DNA of 59,011 nt from JAXGMQ01 sp964613055 (GCA_964613055.1 CAZTGD010000010.1:1-59011), one strand, 5' to 3'. Shown: positions 16,434-29,100, counted from the stretch's first letter. Numbers and translations are program-made. Notes: a model not told the origin generated them from the letters alone.

Positions 16434-17942
16434 ATGAATAACAATAACACAGTAACGGCGATAGCCATTACACTGGCTGTTGTACTCATTGGTGGGGCAG
16501 TGGCGTTAGTACTGATGCTGGGGGGAAGCAGTGGTGTAGACGTAGATCCAATATCATACGTTTCAAGGGATTCCTCAGTGTTTGCTCAATTTGACATGCA
16601 CCTGAACGCTGATGAACTACTCGACCAGATAAGACCCCTGACAAAGATGTATCAGTCGATGCTTGACGATTCGATGAGTGAAATGTTAGACTTTGACGCT
16701 TCATTCATCGATCTTGCTGGATTCTTTGTCGCTAATTCCTCAAACATTCTTGATGAAGAACTTGTTTTTGGGATAAAGCTTTCGGGAAAAGGCAATCCTG
16801 AATTGGGCATTGACAACCTTCTATCAATGATAAGTAGCTACACATCTGAAGACATCACAATTGAAAAGGACGATGATGGTTATATCAGAGTTGAAGATGA
16901 ACTCGTTATATACGTAGATGATGGATATATTCTCCTCTCCCCGGATGTGGGCAGTATTCAGGGAGCATTAGCAGTAAAAGATGGCAAACGCAAAGGTATA
17001 AAAGAAAATCCGGACTGGGAAGAGATTGAATCAAACATGACATCAAATGAATTCTCGTTCTTTGCTCAGTTCAATGAGGATTCGGTTTCATACCCCGTTA
17101 AGAGCACGGACAAACCAAAACTCGTAGTAGTTGGATCCGCATATGAAGTCCCAAACGAGAGAGCTGGAGTAGAGATAACACTTATTGGGGGAAGAGAAAG
17201 AATTAGACAGGTATTTAACGGTGAAGATGAATTTGAAGAGTTTATGTCAGTTGTGGATAAAATCTTTGACAACCAGAGAGATCCGTCTGACATTCTCTCA
17301 CAACTGCCACCCAGCCCGATGAAGATGACATTGCCAGTAGTCCCAATTGAGTTGGAGGATTTTATGGATCCAAACGAACAGCTAATTAAAGGTATTACTG
17401 GTATATGGCTGACTTTTGATGAGGGTGATTATGGCGATCCTGAACCTGAGTTTGGGATGATGGCTAAATCTGATACTTATGAGCCAAACAATCTACTGTG
17501 GGAGATGTTTAATAAGGAAGAGTATGTATTGAAAAGAGTGTTTGGTGGTAATGAGTTGTACGATAGGTATTGGCTTGAAAATGAAGATGGGTTGATGTAT
17601 TCCACACCAGAGGCATATGTAAAGGATCACTCAGAGTACCTCATAATAGCATCTTCTGAATCAGTTCTGGATATGATATGGGAGCCAAGCCCCATCCAGT
17701 CAATGAAAGAATCAGCTTTCTATATGATGGTGGACTACTCTTCTATGGTAGAAAATATGATTGAAGCCTCTGCTGAGGACAATCCATTTCTCTCCATACC
17801 GATGGTCTCTGAGATAGCTGACAAAGCGAACATGGTTTTAGATGTGAATATATTCGAGGATTCAAGTGATATTAAGCTTATAATTGAGTTATCAGGTGAT
17901 TTTAAAATGCTCAATGACCTTGGAGAATCATTACTCCCTTGA
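16434..17942 (+). CDS. Membrane-anchored protein resembling DUF3352 proteins
   Basis: 502 residues. One N-terminal membrane helix (about 8-30, IAITLAVVLIGGAVALVLML) is followed by a large acidic extracytoplasmic domain. The start of that domain (DPISYVSRDSSVFAQFDMHLNADELL), the middle VYVDDGYILLSPDVGSIQGALAVKDGKRKGIKENPDWEEI, and the late SEYLIIASSESVLDMI resemble DUF3352-type proteins, where similar blocks describe repeated alpha/beta units. No catalytic motif is seen. GGAGG lies 7 nt before the ATG. It is the first gene of the secreted locus running to 30380, directly behind the palindromic promoter. Confidence 0.75.
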   Translation: MNNNNTVTAIAITLAVVLIGGAVALVLMLGGSSGVDVDPISYVSRDSSVFAQFDMHLNADELLDQIRPLTKMYQSMLDDSMSEMLDFDASFIDLAGFFVANSSNILDEELVFGIKLSGKGNPELGIDNLLSMISSYTSEDITIEKDDDGYIRVEDELVIYVDDGYILLSPDVGSIQGALAVKDGKRKGIKENPDWEEIESNMTSNEFSFFAQFNEDSVSYPVKSTDKPKLVVVGSAYEVPNERAGVEITLIGGRERIRQVFNGEDEFEEFMSVVDKIFDNQRDPSDILSQLPPSPMKMTLPVVPIELEDFMDPNEQLIKGITGIWLTFDEGDYGDPEPEFGMMAKSDTYEPNNLLWEMFNKEEYVLKRVFGGNELYDRYWLENEDGLMYSTPEAYVKDHSEYLIIASSESVLDMIWEPSPIQSMKESAFYMMVDYSSMVENMIEASAEDNPFLSIPMVSEIADKANMVLDVNIFEDSSDIKLIIELSGDFKMLNDLGESLLP

Positions 17943-17979
17943 ATTTTACTGAACTTTAGTATACTCTGAATGTGCGAAG

Positions 17980-20217
17980 ATGAGTAGAAGCTCTGTCAGT
18001 GTAGTTGTCTTGACGGTTATCTTTGTTTTACTATTACCCGTGATAGCCATAGCTGGACATGTGTCGTGGTCAATGCATGGGTTCAACTCCAGTCACACAT
18101 TTTCAACTTCAGAGCGACTACCTTCAACATATACCATTGATTGGAAATTTGATTCAGGTGGAGGTGTATGCAGTACAGTCACGCCATTGGTTTATCCTGG
18201 CAGATACTATATCGGGCAAGCTTCTGGCGCAGTCACATGTATCGATGAAGATGATGGATCACTCATCTGGAGATCTAGTGTTTCCAATTCACAGATCGTC
18301 TCCAACCCCGTCGTTCTGGGACCTTATGTCCTTGTAAACTCTTACGAGGGTTCTTTGCATTACCTTAGAGCTGATAACGGATCAAAGGTTTTTTCTGTTG
18401 ATCTTGGAAGCGTGACGACATCATCACCAGTGGTAACCAAGTTGTTTGTGATGGCTCTGACCGATGATGGTGTTTTGTCTAAGTATACCAAGGCTGGATG
18501 CTTTTTGCACAGTGTTAAGGATTTGGGTGTTGAAGCAAAACCATTTACAAACCCCGTTATTGGACAACAATCAATTGCAATTGCTACAATAGATAACAGA
18601 ATAATCTGTCATGATATCTCGCATGGTTCTCAGTTATCCAGAAAGTGGGACAGATCACTAAGCATCAATTCTGGTTCAAGAGCTCTCTGCGCTACACAAG
18701 ATGGATTGATGGTTGTAGACACTGATGGTATTCTACACCATATTAGCTGGGATAACGGCCAGGATATCTGGACATTACCCATCGGTGAAGAGTCACTTTC
18801 GGGGATAGTCAAAGATGCAGGTACCGTGTACCTTTCAACGATAAGCGGAGATATCCTAGCTGTGTCTATTGATGACGGATATGCCATTTGGAGGCATGCA
18901 CTAAATGAAGATGTCTCTCATTCGCAATTGGCAATCTCTGCTGGTAAACTCTATGTAGCTACTAAGTTACCAGCCAAACACATTCACTGTTTAGCTCTGT
19001 CAGAAGGCAAGCACATATGGGAAAAATGGCTTGATGCGCCAGCCAGCTGTGGTATATCAGCTGGGAAGAATCTGTTCATTATCCCTACCTACGGCAAGGG
19101 TTTCTGTATGTCTCTTTCCAATGGAGATTCTATTGAAAGATGGTCGTGTGATTTAGGAGGTTTGAGCAGGAGCACTCCAATCGCCAGCAATGGCAGATTA
19201 TATGTAACCATGTCAGATGGCACCATAAGGGCTCTCACTATGGACAGTGGCAAACAGCTGTGGTCAAAGAATTTCAATGCAAGTATCAACAATTCTCCAT
19301 CGATAAAGAACAGTATGATCATTGTCACACCTAACAACAAGCCCGTATACTGTCTTGATGCCCACAACAATGGGAATGTTATCTGGACGAATGACTTACA
19401 CACCTATATCAACTCTGCCTCCACAATCTTTGGTAATACAGTGTTTGTTGGGACATGGGATGGTTACATATATTCATATGATCTGATAAATGGTCGAGTT
19501 AAGCGCAAATACCAAACCTTTGGGTGTATAAAGACATCCCCAACTGTTACACAGGATGGTATTTTTGTGGGTGCAAGCGATGGTTTGTTCTATAAATTCC
19601 ATAGAATTAACGGTAACAGGGAATGGGCATATCCTGCAGGCACAATAAAAAGGGCGTCTTCTTCAGCAATAGGGCTTGGTTACATTGCATCTGGCAGTAT
19701 GCTTACCTCTGTGAGAAATGTTGGTTACTTCAAGATAGTCTGGGAAGTCGACTTTGATTCTGAGATAATTGCGAACACAGCTGTAACCGATAACTCGATA
19801 TTTGTACTTACCAACAATGGTGTTCTTTCAAGTAGGGATTTGAAGAATGGTTCTCTCGATAATTGGAGCAAACAGCTGATTCTGGATGGAAGTAATCAAA
19901 GCATCATTCACTGCTATGACCGACTGTGTGTGTTGACAGGTAGTTCTGTATACATTTTATCAGCTGATTCTGGAGAAACCATCTGGAGTCATGACTTTGG
20001 GATTGATTTTTCATCGTGTATCTATGCAGAGGACAGGTTAATACTCACCACCTCTACTGGTTCTATATTTTCGATGTCAGATGCCACACTCAAAAGGGAT
20101 TCAGGTACCGTTATGAAACTCCCAGCCGTAAGAGCGACACTTTCACTTCCAAACGAGGATGATTTGACTAATGAAACTACTTACAATCTTTTGCCAGACC
20201 GTCTTCCGGTTTGGTAG
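17980..20217 (+). CDS. Secreted PQQ-like beta-propeller repeat protein
   Basis: 745 residues with a signal peptide (about 1-25, VVVLTVIFVLLLPVIAIAG). The rest is a repeated motif of about 40 residues of the type ...G-x-x-x-W-x-x-x-L-x-x-x-I-x-S-S-P-V-V...V-x-x-x-x-D-G-x-L-x-A-L, for example DDGSLIWRSS, DNGQDIWTLP, DDGYAIWRHA, DSGKQLWSKN and DSGETIWSHD. This is the PQQ/WD40-like propeller family (BamB-like fold), and the length allows two propellers. No cofactor ligands are obvious, so it is probably a structural or binding protein. It is followed by an overlapping secreted gene. Confidence 0.85.
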   Translation: MSRSSVSVVVLTVIFVLLLPVIAIAGHVSWSMHGFNSSHTFSTSERLPSTYTIDWKFDSGGGVCSTVTPLVYPGRYYIGQASGAVTCIDEDDGSLIWRSSVSNSQIVSNPVVLGPYVLVNSYEGSLHYLRADNGSKVFSVDLGSVTTSSPVVTKLFVMALTDDGVLSKYTKAGCFLHSVKDLGVEAKPFTNPVIGQQSIAIATIDNRIICHDISHGSQLSRKWDRSLSINSGSRALCATQDGLMVVDTDGILHHISWDNGQDIWTLPIGEESLSGIVKDAGTVYLSTISGDILAVSIDDGYAIWRHALNEDVSHSQLAISAGKLYVATKLPAKHIHCLALSEGKHIWEKWLDAPASCGISAGKNLFIIPTYGKGFCMSLSNGDSIERWSCDLGGLSRSTPIASNGRLYVTMSDGTIRALTMDSGKQLWSKNFNASINNSPSIKNSMIIVTPNNKPVYCLDAHNNGNVIWTNDLHTYINSASTIFGNTVFVGTWDGYIYSYDLINGRVKRKYQTFGCIKTSPTVTQDGIFVGASDGLFYKFHRINGNREWAYPAGTIKRASSSAIGLGYIASGSMLTSVRNVGYFKIVWEVDFDSEIIANTAVTDNSIFVLTNNGVLSSRDLKNGSLDNWSKQLILDGSNQSIIHCYDRLCVLTGSSVYILSADSGETIWSHDFGIDFSSCIYAEDRLILTTSTGSIFSMSDATLKRDSGTVMKLPAVRATLSLPNEDDLTNETTYNLLPDRLPVW

Positions 20218-21634
20218 TGCTCTAACCATTTCCTGCATTCTTTTTTCAACACCCATCATATCGGGTGGTCAATCTACAACACCTATTGTTGTCACATGGT
20301 GTCATTGTCCTTTTCAGACATCAAGTTGCTGTGTGACAGATGATAATGTTTTGTTTTCTGATGCCTCTCTTGGTCAGATATATACGTTTACTCATACGGG
20401 AACCTTCACTGGTAACCTTGCAAAAGATGGCAATTGCGAGGGATCAGATAACTTTTCTCCATACAAAATCGCAGAGATCGACAACGTTGTTTACGCGACC
20501 TGTCACAAGGAAAATGCAATCAAAGAGCTGGTTGACGGGAGGGTAACTTCAAGCATCACTACCAGTGAACTCGGTTATCCAGAGGCGAAACCCATGTCGA
20601 TTGCCTTGAACGACTATTACATGTACGTCTCTCTTGACAATGGAAAACTGATATCAATGTATTATGGTTTGGATCTTGCCGAGGAGACTGACATCGATTG
20701 TGCAGGTATAGAAACGTATGGTGACAAGTTATTCGCCTTAACCACTGACTCCAGGCTTATAACCTTTGATGCTGAACTCAATACCATTGAAACTGATGAT
20801 TTTAATGGACATTATATAAATCAACTCATAGATCCAATCGACTTGTCAATAGATAGCTCAGGTAATTTCTGGTTTCTCCAAAAAGACAGATGTGTAACAG
20901 TCTGGTATGAAGATGGAGGATGGGGTAGTTGGGGAGACAAGTACATAGACAGATACGGAAATCATTGGGGTATAAACGGTGATCCAATCGCTGGCAGAGA
21001 TGGTGTGTTCCCAGCGAACAGCATTGATGTTGGCGATGATTACTTCTATCTTACAAGAAAAGATGGACATGGTCTGGCTGTGGAAAGGAGTGATGTAAAT
21101 TTAATTCCAGAACCATCGATGCATTTTGTATCGATTTTTATGTCTTCAGAAGATTACAATAAATATGCAACCGATATTTGGAAACTACAGCAATATCTTT
21201 ACCCAAGGACATTGGTTGCAGTATTTGATACAAACAATGACTATGATTTCAACATGCCAACAGAGGGGATATTTCTTGATGGTAGATTCTTTTCAAATGA
21301 TTTTGGAGAATTGATCGATCCGTTTGGATATGCAGATGATATCAGAGAGTGTTTTATAGAGAACCCAGTGAATCATTTGTCCCATGATTCAGATCACAAC
21401 TCATTATCAGTCAACCTTGATGGAATGAATCAGCCATTCGATACAAAGCTTTTAGTACTGCAAGTAAAAGGTTCAAAAACCCCGCTGATTGTGGACTCGG
21501 TAAATGTTAGCAGACCAGATATATCAAGACAGATTATCGCTGAAACACCCTTATCTGAATCCTCTGATTTGCTATATGCCATCCTACTCGATAGGAATGA
21601 TAGTTGCATTGGCGCGAGGATAATTCGCAACTGA
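20171..21634 (+). CDS. Secreted protein with propeller-like repeats
   Basis: 487 residues starting inside the last 47 nt of the preceding gene. It has a signal peptide (about 1-33, ending near IISGG), then repeats like DNVLFSDASLGQIYTF, DNVVYATCHKENAIKEL, YYMYVSLDNGKLISM and DPIDLSIDSSGNFWFLQ, which suggest an NHL- or PQQ-like propeller over about residues 40-330. The last 150 residues are different and unrecognised. There are several cysteines near the N-terminus (CHCPFQTSSCC). The start overlap suggests translational coupling. Confidence 0.7.
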   Translation: MKLLTIFCQTVFRFGSALTISCILFSTPIISGGQSTTPIVVTWCHCPFQTSSCCVTDDNVLFSDASLGQIYTFTHTGTFTGNLAKDGNCEGSDNFSPYKIAEIDNVVYATCHKENAIKELVDGRVTSSITTSELGYPEAKPMSIALNDYYMYVSLDNGKLISMYYGLDLAEETDIDCAGIETYGDKLFALTTDSRLITFDAELNTIETDDFNGHYINQLIDPIDLSIDSSGNFWFLQKDRCVTVWYEDGGWGSWGDKYIDRYGNHWGINGDPIAGRDGVFPANSIDVGDDYFYLTRKDGHGLAVERSDVNLIPEPSMHFVSIFMSSEDYNKYATDIWKLQQYLYPRTLVAVFDTNNDYDFNMPTEGIFLDGRFFSNDFGELIDPFGYADDIRECFIENPVNHLSHDSDHNSLSVNLDGMNQPFDTKLLVLQVKGSKTPLIVDSVNVSRPDISRQIIAETPLSESSDLLYAILLDRNDSCIGARIIRN

Positions 21635-21773
21635 TATATAGATTAGTGATTAAAAGTTAGGTATCCAACCAAAGCACGGAGAGTAAGCGGTGTCTACTGT
21701 GATTCACGCGTTTGCCATATCGATTTTCCGTGCTATTATTCTTCCACAGAGTGCAGTTTGATAGGGGGTGGAT

Positions 21774-23169
21774 ATGTCGAAGTGGACGATATGCATTGTG
21801 TTGGTGTTCNNNNNNNNNNNNNNNNNNNNNNNNNNNNNNNNNNNNNNNNNNNNNNNNNNNNNNNNNNNNNNNNNNNNNNNNNNNNNNNNNNNNNNNNNNN
21901 NNNNNNNNNGGTGTTCACGGTGAGTTTGAACCTGATTCTCTATGTTCAATATCGGGTAGTGAAAATAAGATAGAATTGGAGGGATGTCCCGGTGATCCAT
22001 TAAGTGGTTGGATATCCGTTACTAATACTGGTGAAATCGGTTTGCGTGGACAAGTATTAATTGGATATCTTCCAGATTGGTTTTCTATCTCACCAACTCG
22101 CTTTTCGTTGGGTCCAGGACAATCCGTGAAAATGAATTACACCATTAACACAAAAGGTTTTGATGTGTGTTCTGTTAATACATGCACGGTGGATATCGAT
22201 ATATGGTATGAAAACGGTGAATTTGATAAAATTGTATACGATATTGTTGTAAAGATGATGCCACCAGAAATACGGTTTTCTCAATCAGAAATTGATCTCG
22301 GCACGCTTTGCCCGTCACCACTCTCTGGAGAAAGCGAACATCGAATCAAGCTATATATTAACAACTTCGGTTGTGAAGCGCATGTTCGGATAATGGGCAG
22401 GGAGTATACAATTCCCGCTCGAACAACAGGTTATCCTGTCGACGTTACATTAAACCTTGAACCACCATCACCAAAGGAATCCGCAGGCGAAAAACATTCA
22501 ATACTCATAAATGCTGAAACAACAAACTGTCCTCTCATTGAATCGTATCCATCTTCATGTCGTGTTGTGTATCGATGGAGTACCCCACCTGAATTCCTTT
22601 CAGAGCCTATCCAGCTGAGCATAAAAGCCGGAGAGAGTAAGACATTCCAGGTTGACTTCAGGGATTGGGATAATGAGTTACTGCGACTCGTTGCCAGACC
22701 GCCGTTTAGTGTTGTTTCAATGACGAACACAAAGGCTGTTGTCACCGTATACACGAGAGAGGAAGACCTTGGGAAAACTATAGCGAGTGAGTTAGAGTTA
22801 ACCGATATGTGTCACACGGTCTCCCTTCCCGTTAGGATTGAGGTGGTCGATACTATCTATCCACCATTTGTAACTGAACCGTTTGAGTTTGAACCAATAA
22901 TCATTTTTCCAAGCGGTGTTATAATTGTTGTTATAGAAATTAAACCAACGAGTGAGCCACCCACAGAAGTCAAAGAAGAGTATGACAAACCAATAATTGA
23001 AGTCAGCGAACCGCAGATAGACGTAAAGATCACTCCTGAGGATAATGGTTTGAAGATAGAAGCCGAACCTGATGCTGAAAGGGGATGCGACATTGCATTG
23101 GTCAAGATTAAGGTGGGCGACAGGGAAACTGTCAAACTGATTCCGATAACCATTAAAGGGGGTGAGTGA
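21774..23169 (+). CDS. Secreted Ig-like cysteine-rich protein, interrupted by an assembly gap
   Basis: The likely start is the ATG at 21774 behind GGGGGTGG. It begins MSKWTICIVLVF, the start of a signal peptide, which then runs into the N block. After the gap the coding frame (from 21911) gives about 419 residues of beta-rich domains: GWISVTNTGEIGLRGQVLIG ... SLGPGQSVKMNYTI, then RFSQSEIDLGTLCPSP, with conserved DLGTL and paired cysteines as in DUF11/ASPM-SPD-2-Hydin-like Ig folds. A proline/glutamate-rich segment follows near the C-terminus. Frames on the two sides of the gap differ, which is meaningless because the gap length is a placeholder. The stop TGA overlaps the ATG of the Rhs gene. 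Confidence 0.75.
21810..21909. other. Assembly gap of exactly 100 N
   Basis: A run of exactly 100 N, the conventional placeholder for a gap of unknown size. The bases on both sides share GGTGTTC, the end of the left flank and the start of the right flank, which could be a collapsed short repeat or an unmerged contig overlap. Confidence 0.99.
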
Positions 23170-26100
23170 TGAACAGAAGAGTTACAGTTATTTTGTTGTC
23201 GTTTCTACTAACTTTTGTATCTCTGGGTGTTTCTCCACCAGCTGAAGCCGTTGATCCATGGAGCATTGATACAGCCATTAGAACAACCGGTGAACAGGGT
23301 CATCTCTTCTATTATTGCAATGTTGAAGCCAGCACTGGTCAGCTGTTTTTTAGTGAAACAGACCAAACAGTAACGATTGGCGGTAATCCATTTGAAATAA
23401 AAAGGTATTATAATTCAAACCTCGCTGGGTCAAATCTCAGCTTTGGGGAAGCGTGGTCGTCTATCCTCGATATGCGTTTGCTTGATGGTCGATATTTTAT
23501 CAGGGAAGATGGCGCTGTCATCGATCTTAACAGTAGAGGTTATCCAAAGCTTGATGGTGAAAACAGAGTTGTGGGGAAGCAGTATATTTGTGATTTTAAT
23601 GATGAGGGCTTACCAACAAAATATCGTGTTTTTTCATCCACTGGATACGCAGATTATTCATTTACAGTAGATGCAGGGATCATTAAGGCTATCTCAGTTA
23701 ATAATAATATTATCTACAGAATTAATTGGCGAGGGGGTTATGTAAGTTCGATTACCGATCCATTGGGCAGGAAGAGCAGTTACACCTATGCAAAAGGCAG
23801 ATTGATTAAGATTACCTCCAAAGATACCACGGTCACTTACTTCAGGTATGACACAAAAGGTAGACTCATTTCATCCGACAGAGAATTTGACGATATCGAA
23901 ACGCTGTTCAGCTATGACAATGATAATAGGATAACTCAGATATCCTTGGCTGGAGACACCGTTAAACCTGTTATTACAGCAATGTACTATGACAATCAGA
24001 GTTCAGTTGAATTCCAAGATTATTCTGGTTCTACAGTGACTGTATTGTTAGATGATGTTGGCAGACCAGAGGTTGTGCTGAACCCATACTTCACTCCTAC
24101 TGAGTTTGAATATGATGAAAATAATAACGTAACAAGGATCACTGATGCACTTCAGAACGCGACTGAGTATGAATACGATTCAGATGGGAATCTTCTCGAA
24201 TCCACTGATGCCCTTGGAGGTAAGAGAACCTATGTTTGGTCAGAAGCGCTGGCCAGACCAGTTTTGGAGTCATTCACAGATGAACTTGGAGCTGAAACAA
24301 CCGTTGAATACAATGAAGATGGTTTACCGTTGCAGACTACCAATGCCTTAAATTCAAGCTGGGTTAACACATATTCAAACGGGTGTCTTGAATCGAAAAC
24401 CGACCCAATTGAATCAACCTGGTCATTCGAATACAGCGATCTGAATAACCTTGCCTTTGAGAAATTACCCAACGGCGATTTAGTTGAATATGACTCTGAC
24501 AGCGCAGGAAGGATGATCTCCCACACAGAATCAAATGGTGCAATCACAGAGTACGAATATGATGTTTTAGATCGACTTACCAAGATAACAGATGCACTGG
24601 GCAAACAAACTGAATACCATTATGACAAGTGGGGTAATGTGGTTAAAGTCAGAGATCCCTACGGCACAGAAATAGAGAAGAAATTCAATAAAGAAGGTAG
24701 TTTGGTTGAAAGCAAGGACGGAAATGGAGTAAGTACTTATTTTAGGTATGACCATGAGGGCAACCGAGTTAAAACAATAGATAACAGAGATAACGCGACC
24801 ACAAATGAGTACGATGAGATGGGCAATGTCGTATCGTCGACTGACCCCTTTGGGATGAGCGAATCGTATGAATATGACGAGTTGGGTCGGTTGGTCAGAG
24901 TGACTGGCATATGGGGTGCCGTCTATGAATATGAATATGATGCCCTTGACAGATTAATAAGCATCAAGTATCCGTTTGATGTGATTACTGAATTTATATA
25001 CGACAGTGTAGGAAACGTCCTTTCAAAGAAACACGATGGTAATCTCATTTCAACATATCAGTACGATATACTGGGAAACTTAATATCCGAAATCAACTAT
25101 CCTGATGGTGAGTATACATATGAGTATGATAGTCTGAATCGAGTAACCACCGTTACAGATCCAGTAGGTAGTACAGAGACTTTTGAATATGATTCACTAA
25201 GCAACATCATCAAAAACTGTGATTTTTCAGATAACTGCACGTTCTACGAATGGGGTTGTTGTGGAGAATTACTTAGGGTTAGAAACCCCGATGAAACCGT
25301 GCGTAGCTTTGAGTATGACCTTCTTCATCGTCAGATATCAGCCACCGATGAAGCGGGTTTTAAAACCGAGACAGAGTTCGACAGGTTGAGTAGGATAACA
25401 CAGATAAACAATCCAGATGGCACCTCAATAAAGTACGGCTATGACAAGATTGGAAGGCTGACATCAACAATTAATGAACAGAGAAAGAAATGGTCATTCA
25501 AATATTCAGACGCTGGATATCTTACTAAAAAGATCGATCCGGTGGGCAATGAGTTGTGTTATGAATATGATGACAGAGGCTATCTGATACAGCAGATAAA
25601 CCAGGATGGCGGAGTGACCAGCTATGAATATGATTCTGGGTTGCTTGTTGAATCGACCGATCCTGATGGGGTTGAGACCACCTACAGATACGACATTGTA
25701 GGTAGACTGTATAAAAAGGCTGTTGGAGGTGTAGTAACAGAAGAGATTGGATATGACAAACTCGGTAGGGTTCGATCTGTTTCAACCGGTGGTATCAATA
25801 CGGAGTATGCCTATGATCTTCAAAACAGGTTGATAGGGACAAATAATGGTGGGATAAAAACGGCTTACCAGTATGATGATCTAGGTCGTTTGATTTCTGT
25901 GACGCAAGGTGATGAATCAAGTTATGCTTCATATGAAGTTAGTAATAATCAACCTTATGCCGTCACCAATAATGCTGGTGAATCATTATTCAAACAGTAT
26001 GATTCAATGGGCAGAATAACCTCCCTGGTCAGTGTATCTGGGCTCTCCTCGTGGTTTTATTATGAAGAACGAGGACTACCAAAGCGTATCTATCATCAGG

Positions 26101-29100
26101 GTCAGGGATTGATAGAAGTAGAATATGACTCAATGGGTCGACCGATTAAAACAATAGATGGCAACGGTAGGAAAGTCAGACTTGAGTATGAGGATGGTCT
26201 ACTCACAGAGATGATGGGTACCGATAAAACTGAAGCTTACGAGTATGACGACCTTGGCAGACTGACGAGTATTGATTTTGATAGTGATGGAGAATTGCTG
26301 TCTAAGCTTTTTAAATACAATAAAAGTGGAAAACAGACAACCTCAGAAGTTGTATTCAGGACAGCACGAACCAAAGTTGAAAAAGATTATTATCCATCTG
26401 GTAGAATCAAATCGATCCTGTACCCAGATAACACACTAATTTCATATGGGTGGAATGAGTGTGGTATGTTGGAAAAGATCGCCCTTCCATCGGGTGATAT
26501 TGATTATGCATATGATGATAACCTTCGTACTGAATCGGTTTCCCTGCCAGACGGAAAGACTCAGAGATACAGCTACAATCAGAACGGAAAACTCGCAGGT
26601 ATCAGCTGGGAGAACACCAACCTCGACTTCCAATATCGATATGATGATATGGGTAGAATTAAAAAAAAGCAGTCAGAGTGGGGCACCGAATTATTCAGCT
26701 ATGATGAGGCAGGAAGGCTTGTATCATGGAATACCGCAACAGATGATCTAGAGCTAGAATATACAAGTGCGAGACTCAGGAAAGCCGATAAATACGATAT
26801 CCACTACCTTGATTCAAAGATTGCTGAGTACCGTGATATCAGTATTTCTTATGATCGTTCAGGAAGGATGACAACAAGCGGAGATACGTCACTTAAGTAT
26901 GATTGTTCTGGTGTTTTAGCTGAAATTGAGTCCAGAGAAATAAAACACAACATAGAGATAACGGGTATGGGGCTAGCCAGGTTTGATGATTCATTCTTCC
27001 TATCAGAGGTTAGTGCTCCGGTAGTAAGGATGGATAAAAATGGTAAAGTCAAGGATATCTACATTTTTGACCCAAGCGGATTTCCTGTTGCTTCTGTCTC
27101 AGATGAAACGCATTACTATCTCAATGATGGTTCGAGAAACATCATCGGAGTAATCGATGTAAGTGGAAGAACCGAGACCTTTCGATTTAATCCATTTGGC
27201 GCACATGACTCTGAGGGTAGTTGGGTATCTCCATTCCGCTGGAAGGGGTACCTGTTCTTGCCAAATGTAGACCTCTATCATCTTGGAGCCAGACAGTTCG
27301 ACCCTGAGCTGATGAGTTTTACATCATTTGATCCCGGTTATCCATACATTACAACCGATGATCCTTATGCATACGCAAATCATGACCCAGTCAATGGTTA
27401 TGATATACTAGGATTAGCTAACATCGATTATTCAACATTTTCAAGAGATGACTATATCAAGTTAGTACGAGATGACATTAGAGTATGTTACCCTCGAAAC
27501 TCTGATACTGTATCCAAATGTGTTGAGCTGAAGAATGGTTCTAAAATCACCTGTGCCTGCCTGCTTGCTATTCGAGACAAAGAAGGATCGACTAATTTTT
27601 CACAGATAAGAACTTCTACTATCAACTCTGCAATTGCAGAGTACAACAGATGGGTCAGAGCCTACAATGAATACGCTTGTAAATATAACGATATGGGTAA
27701 TGCCTATAACACGATGATCACCGTTGTTGAACAGCTTGAAGATGAAGAAGACTGGGCAGGATTCAAACTCTTTTTCAATGCCGGCTTTGCCTTGATATCA
27801 TTGATCCCAGGCATTGGTACAGGCATGAAGGTCCTCGGTCTCATCAAAACGGGGGTTGAAGCAGGCAGTAGTCTGGCAGAGGGTGATTCATCAACGGTAC
27901 TTGAATCAATCGCCCTTGAGCTGGCAGGTCCTGTTGGTACTGTCATCGGTTTAATGAGTGACATCAATAATCTGTTGGAAGCGGGTGACAGGATAGATGA
28001 AGCGAAGGAGAAAATGAATGAACTCAAAAGAGAGCTTGACAGACTCGATAGAGAGGTTGCACCCAGATTTGAAAGGGAAAAGGAGAGACTGAGGCAGGGA
28101 ATACAGGATGCCCGGCGGAAAAACTATGTGCTTGATTTCTGGTGCAATGAACTCAACTCAGCGGCAGGGAATCCTGCCTGTACACGTTGTGGAGTAAGAC
28201 AACTCACTCCACAAACATCTGAACAACCCGGCACCCCTGAACCAGAAGGTGGTGTTGACTGGGGACCTATGGGACCGGGCAGTGGGTATGTGCCAGGATA
28301 TCTGAGGAGAGATGGAGTGCCAAGATCTTCGGGTAGTGGTGAATCCGATCCAACACATTGCGCATCAGGCAGAATCCTTGAAAAGGTGCAAGCTGGTGGA
28401 ATGACATATATAAAGATGAAGACACTTGGTGGGAAAATCCTTGTGTTGATAATTGATGCGGACACAAAGGTAACAGATGAAAACGGAGTCGTGGTACTTG
28501 TATGCAACCTTACGCAAGGGGAACAGATTCGAGCGTGTGGCGAGAGAGAATCAGATACTCTTCCGTGCGCTGATACCATGGAGACGGACTCAGTTTCTAG
28601 AGCAAGGTATCGAACTGTGCCAAGACCAGCCCACGGTGATCCTGAAGAACCAGCAGAACCAGATAATCCGTTACCTCCAACTGATGATGATGCACCCAAA
28701 CCACCAACCAGGATACCACCACCTACAACCGGAGAACCTCCTCCACATGACGGCGATCGTCCCCCACCACCACCCAGGGAGCCACCAGACAATGATCAAT
28801 ACTACTGTCCATGTACATGGGAGTCTTACCATAAAGACCGTTGGAATACTGGCATATCAAGAGATCCTCTGGCACGCATAAAAAAATACCGAAAGCTGGA
28901 ATGGACATACAGATTTGATAGTGATACATCAATTACAACATCACCGATAATGCATGATACTTACACAATTGTAAATGCTGTAAATGGAGAGATGGTCAAA
29001 CTCAACAGAAGTGGTGATGAAGAGTGGAAGTTTATCCCTGAATATCCTGTAGATAACCCATTCACTCCTGCTCTCTGCACCGTTGATAAGTGGGTCTTCA

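Noticed and set aside
21712..21809. Possible earlier start of the Ig-like protein at 21712
   Set aside because: It only joins the downstream frame through a gap of arbitrary length; the ATG at 21774 has a strong ribosome-binding site and a signal peptide.
28124..28792. 222-codon open frame on the minus strand inside the Rhs gene
   Set aside because: Low-complexity glycine/serine/proline shadow of the proline-rich linker; no ribosome-binding site, and the plus-strand frame is clearly the coding one.
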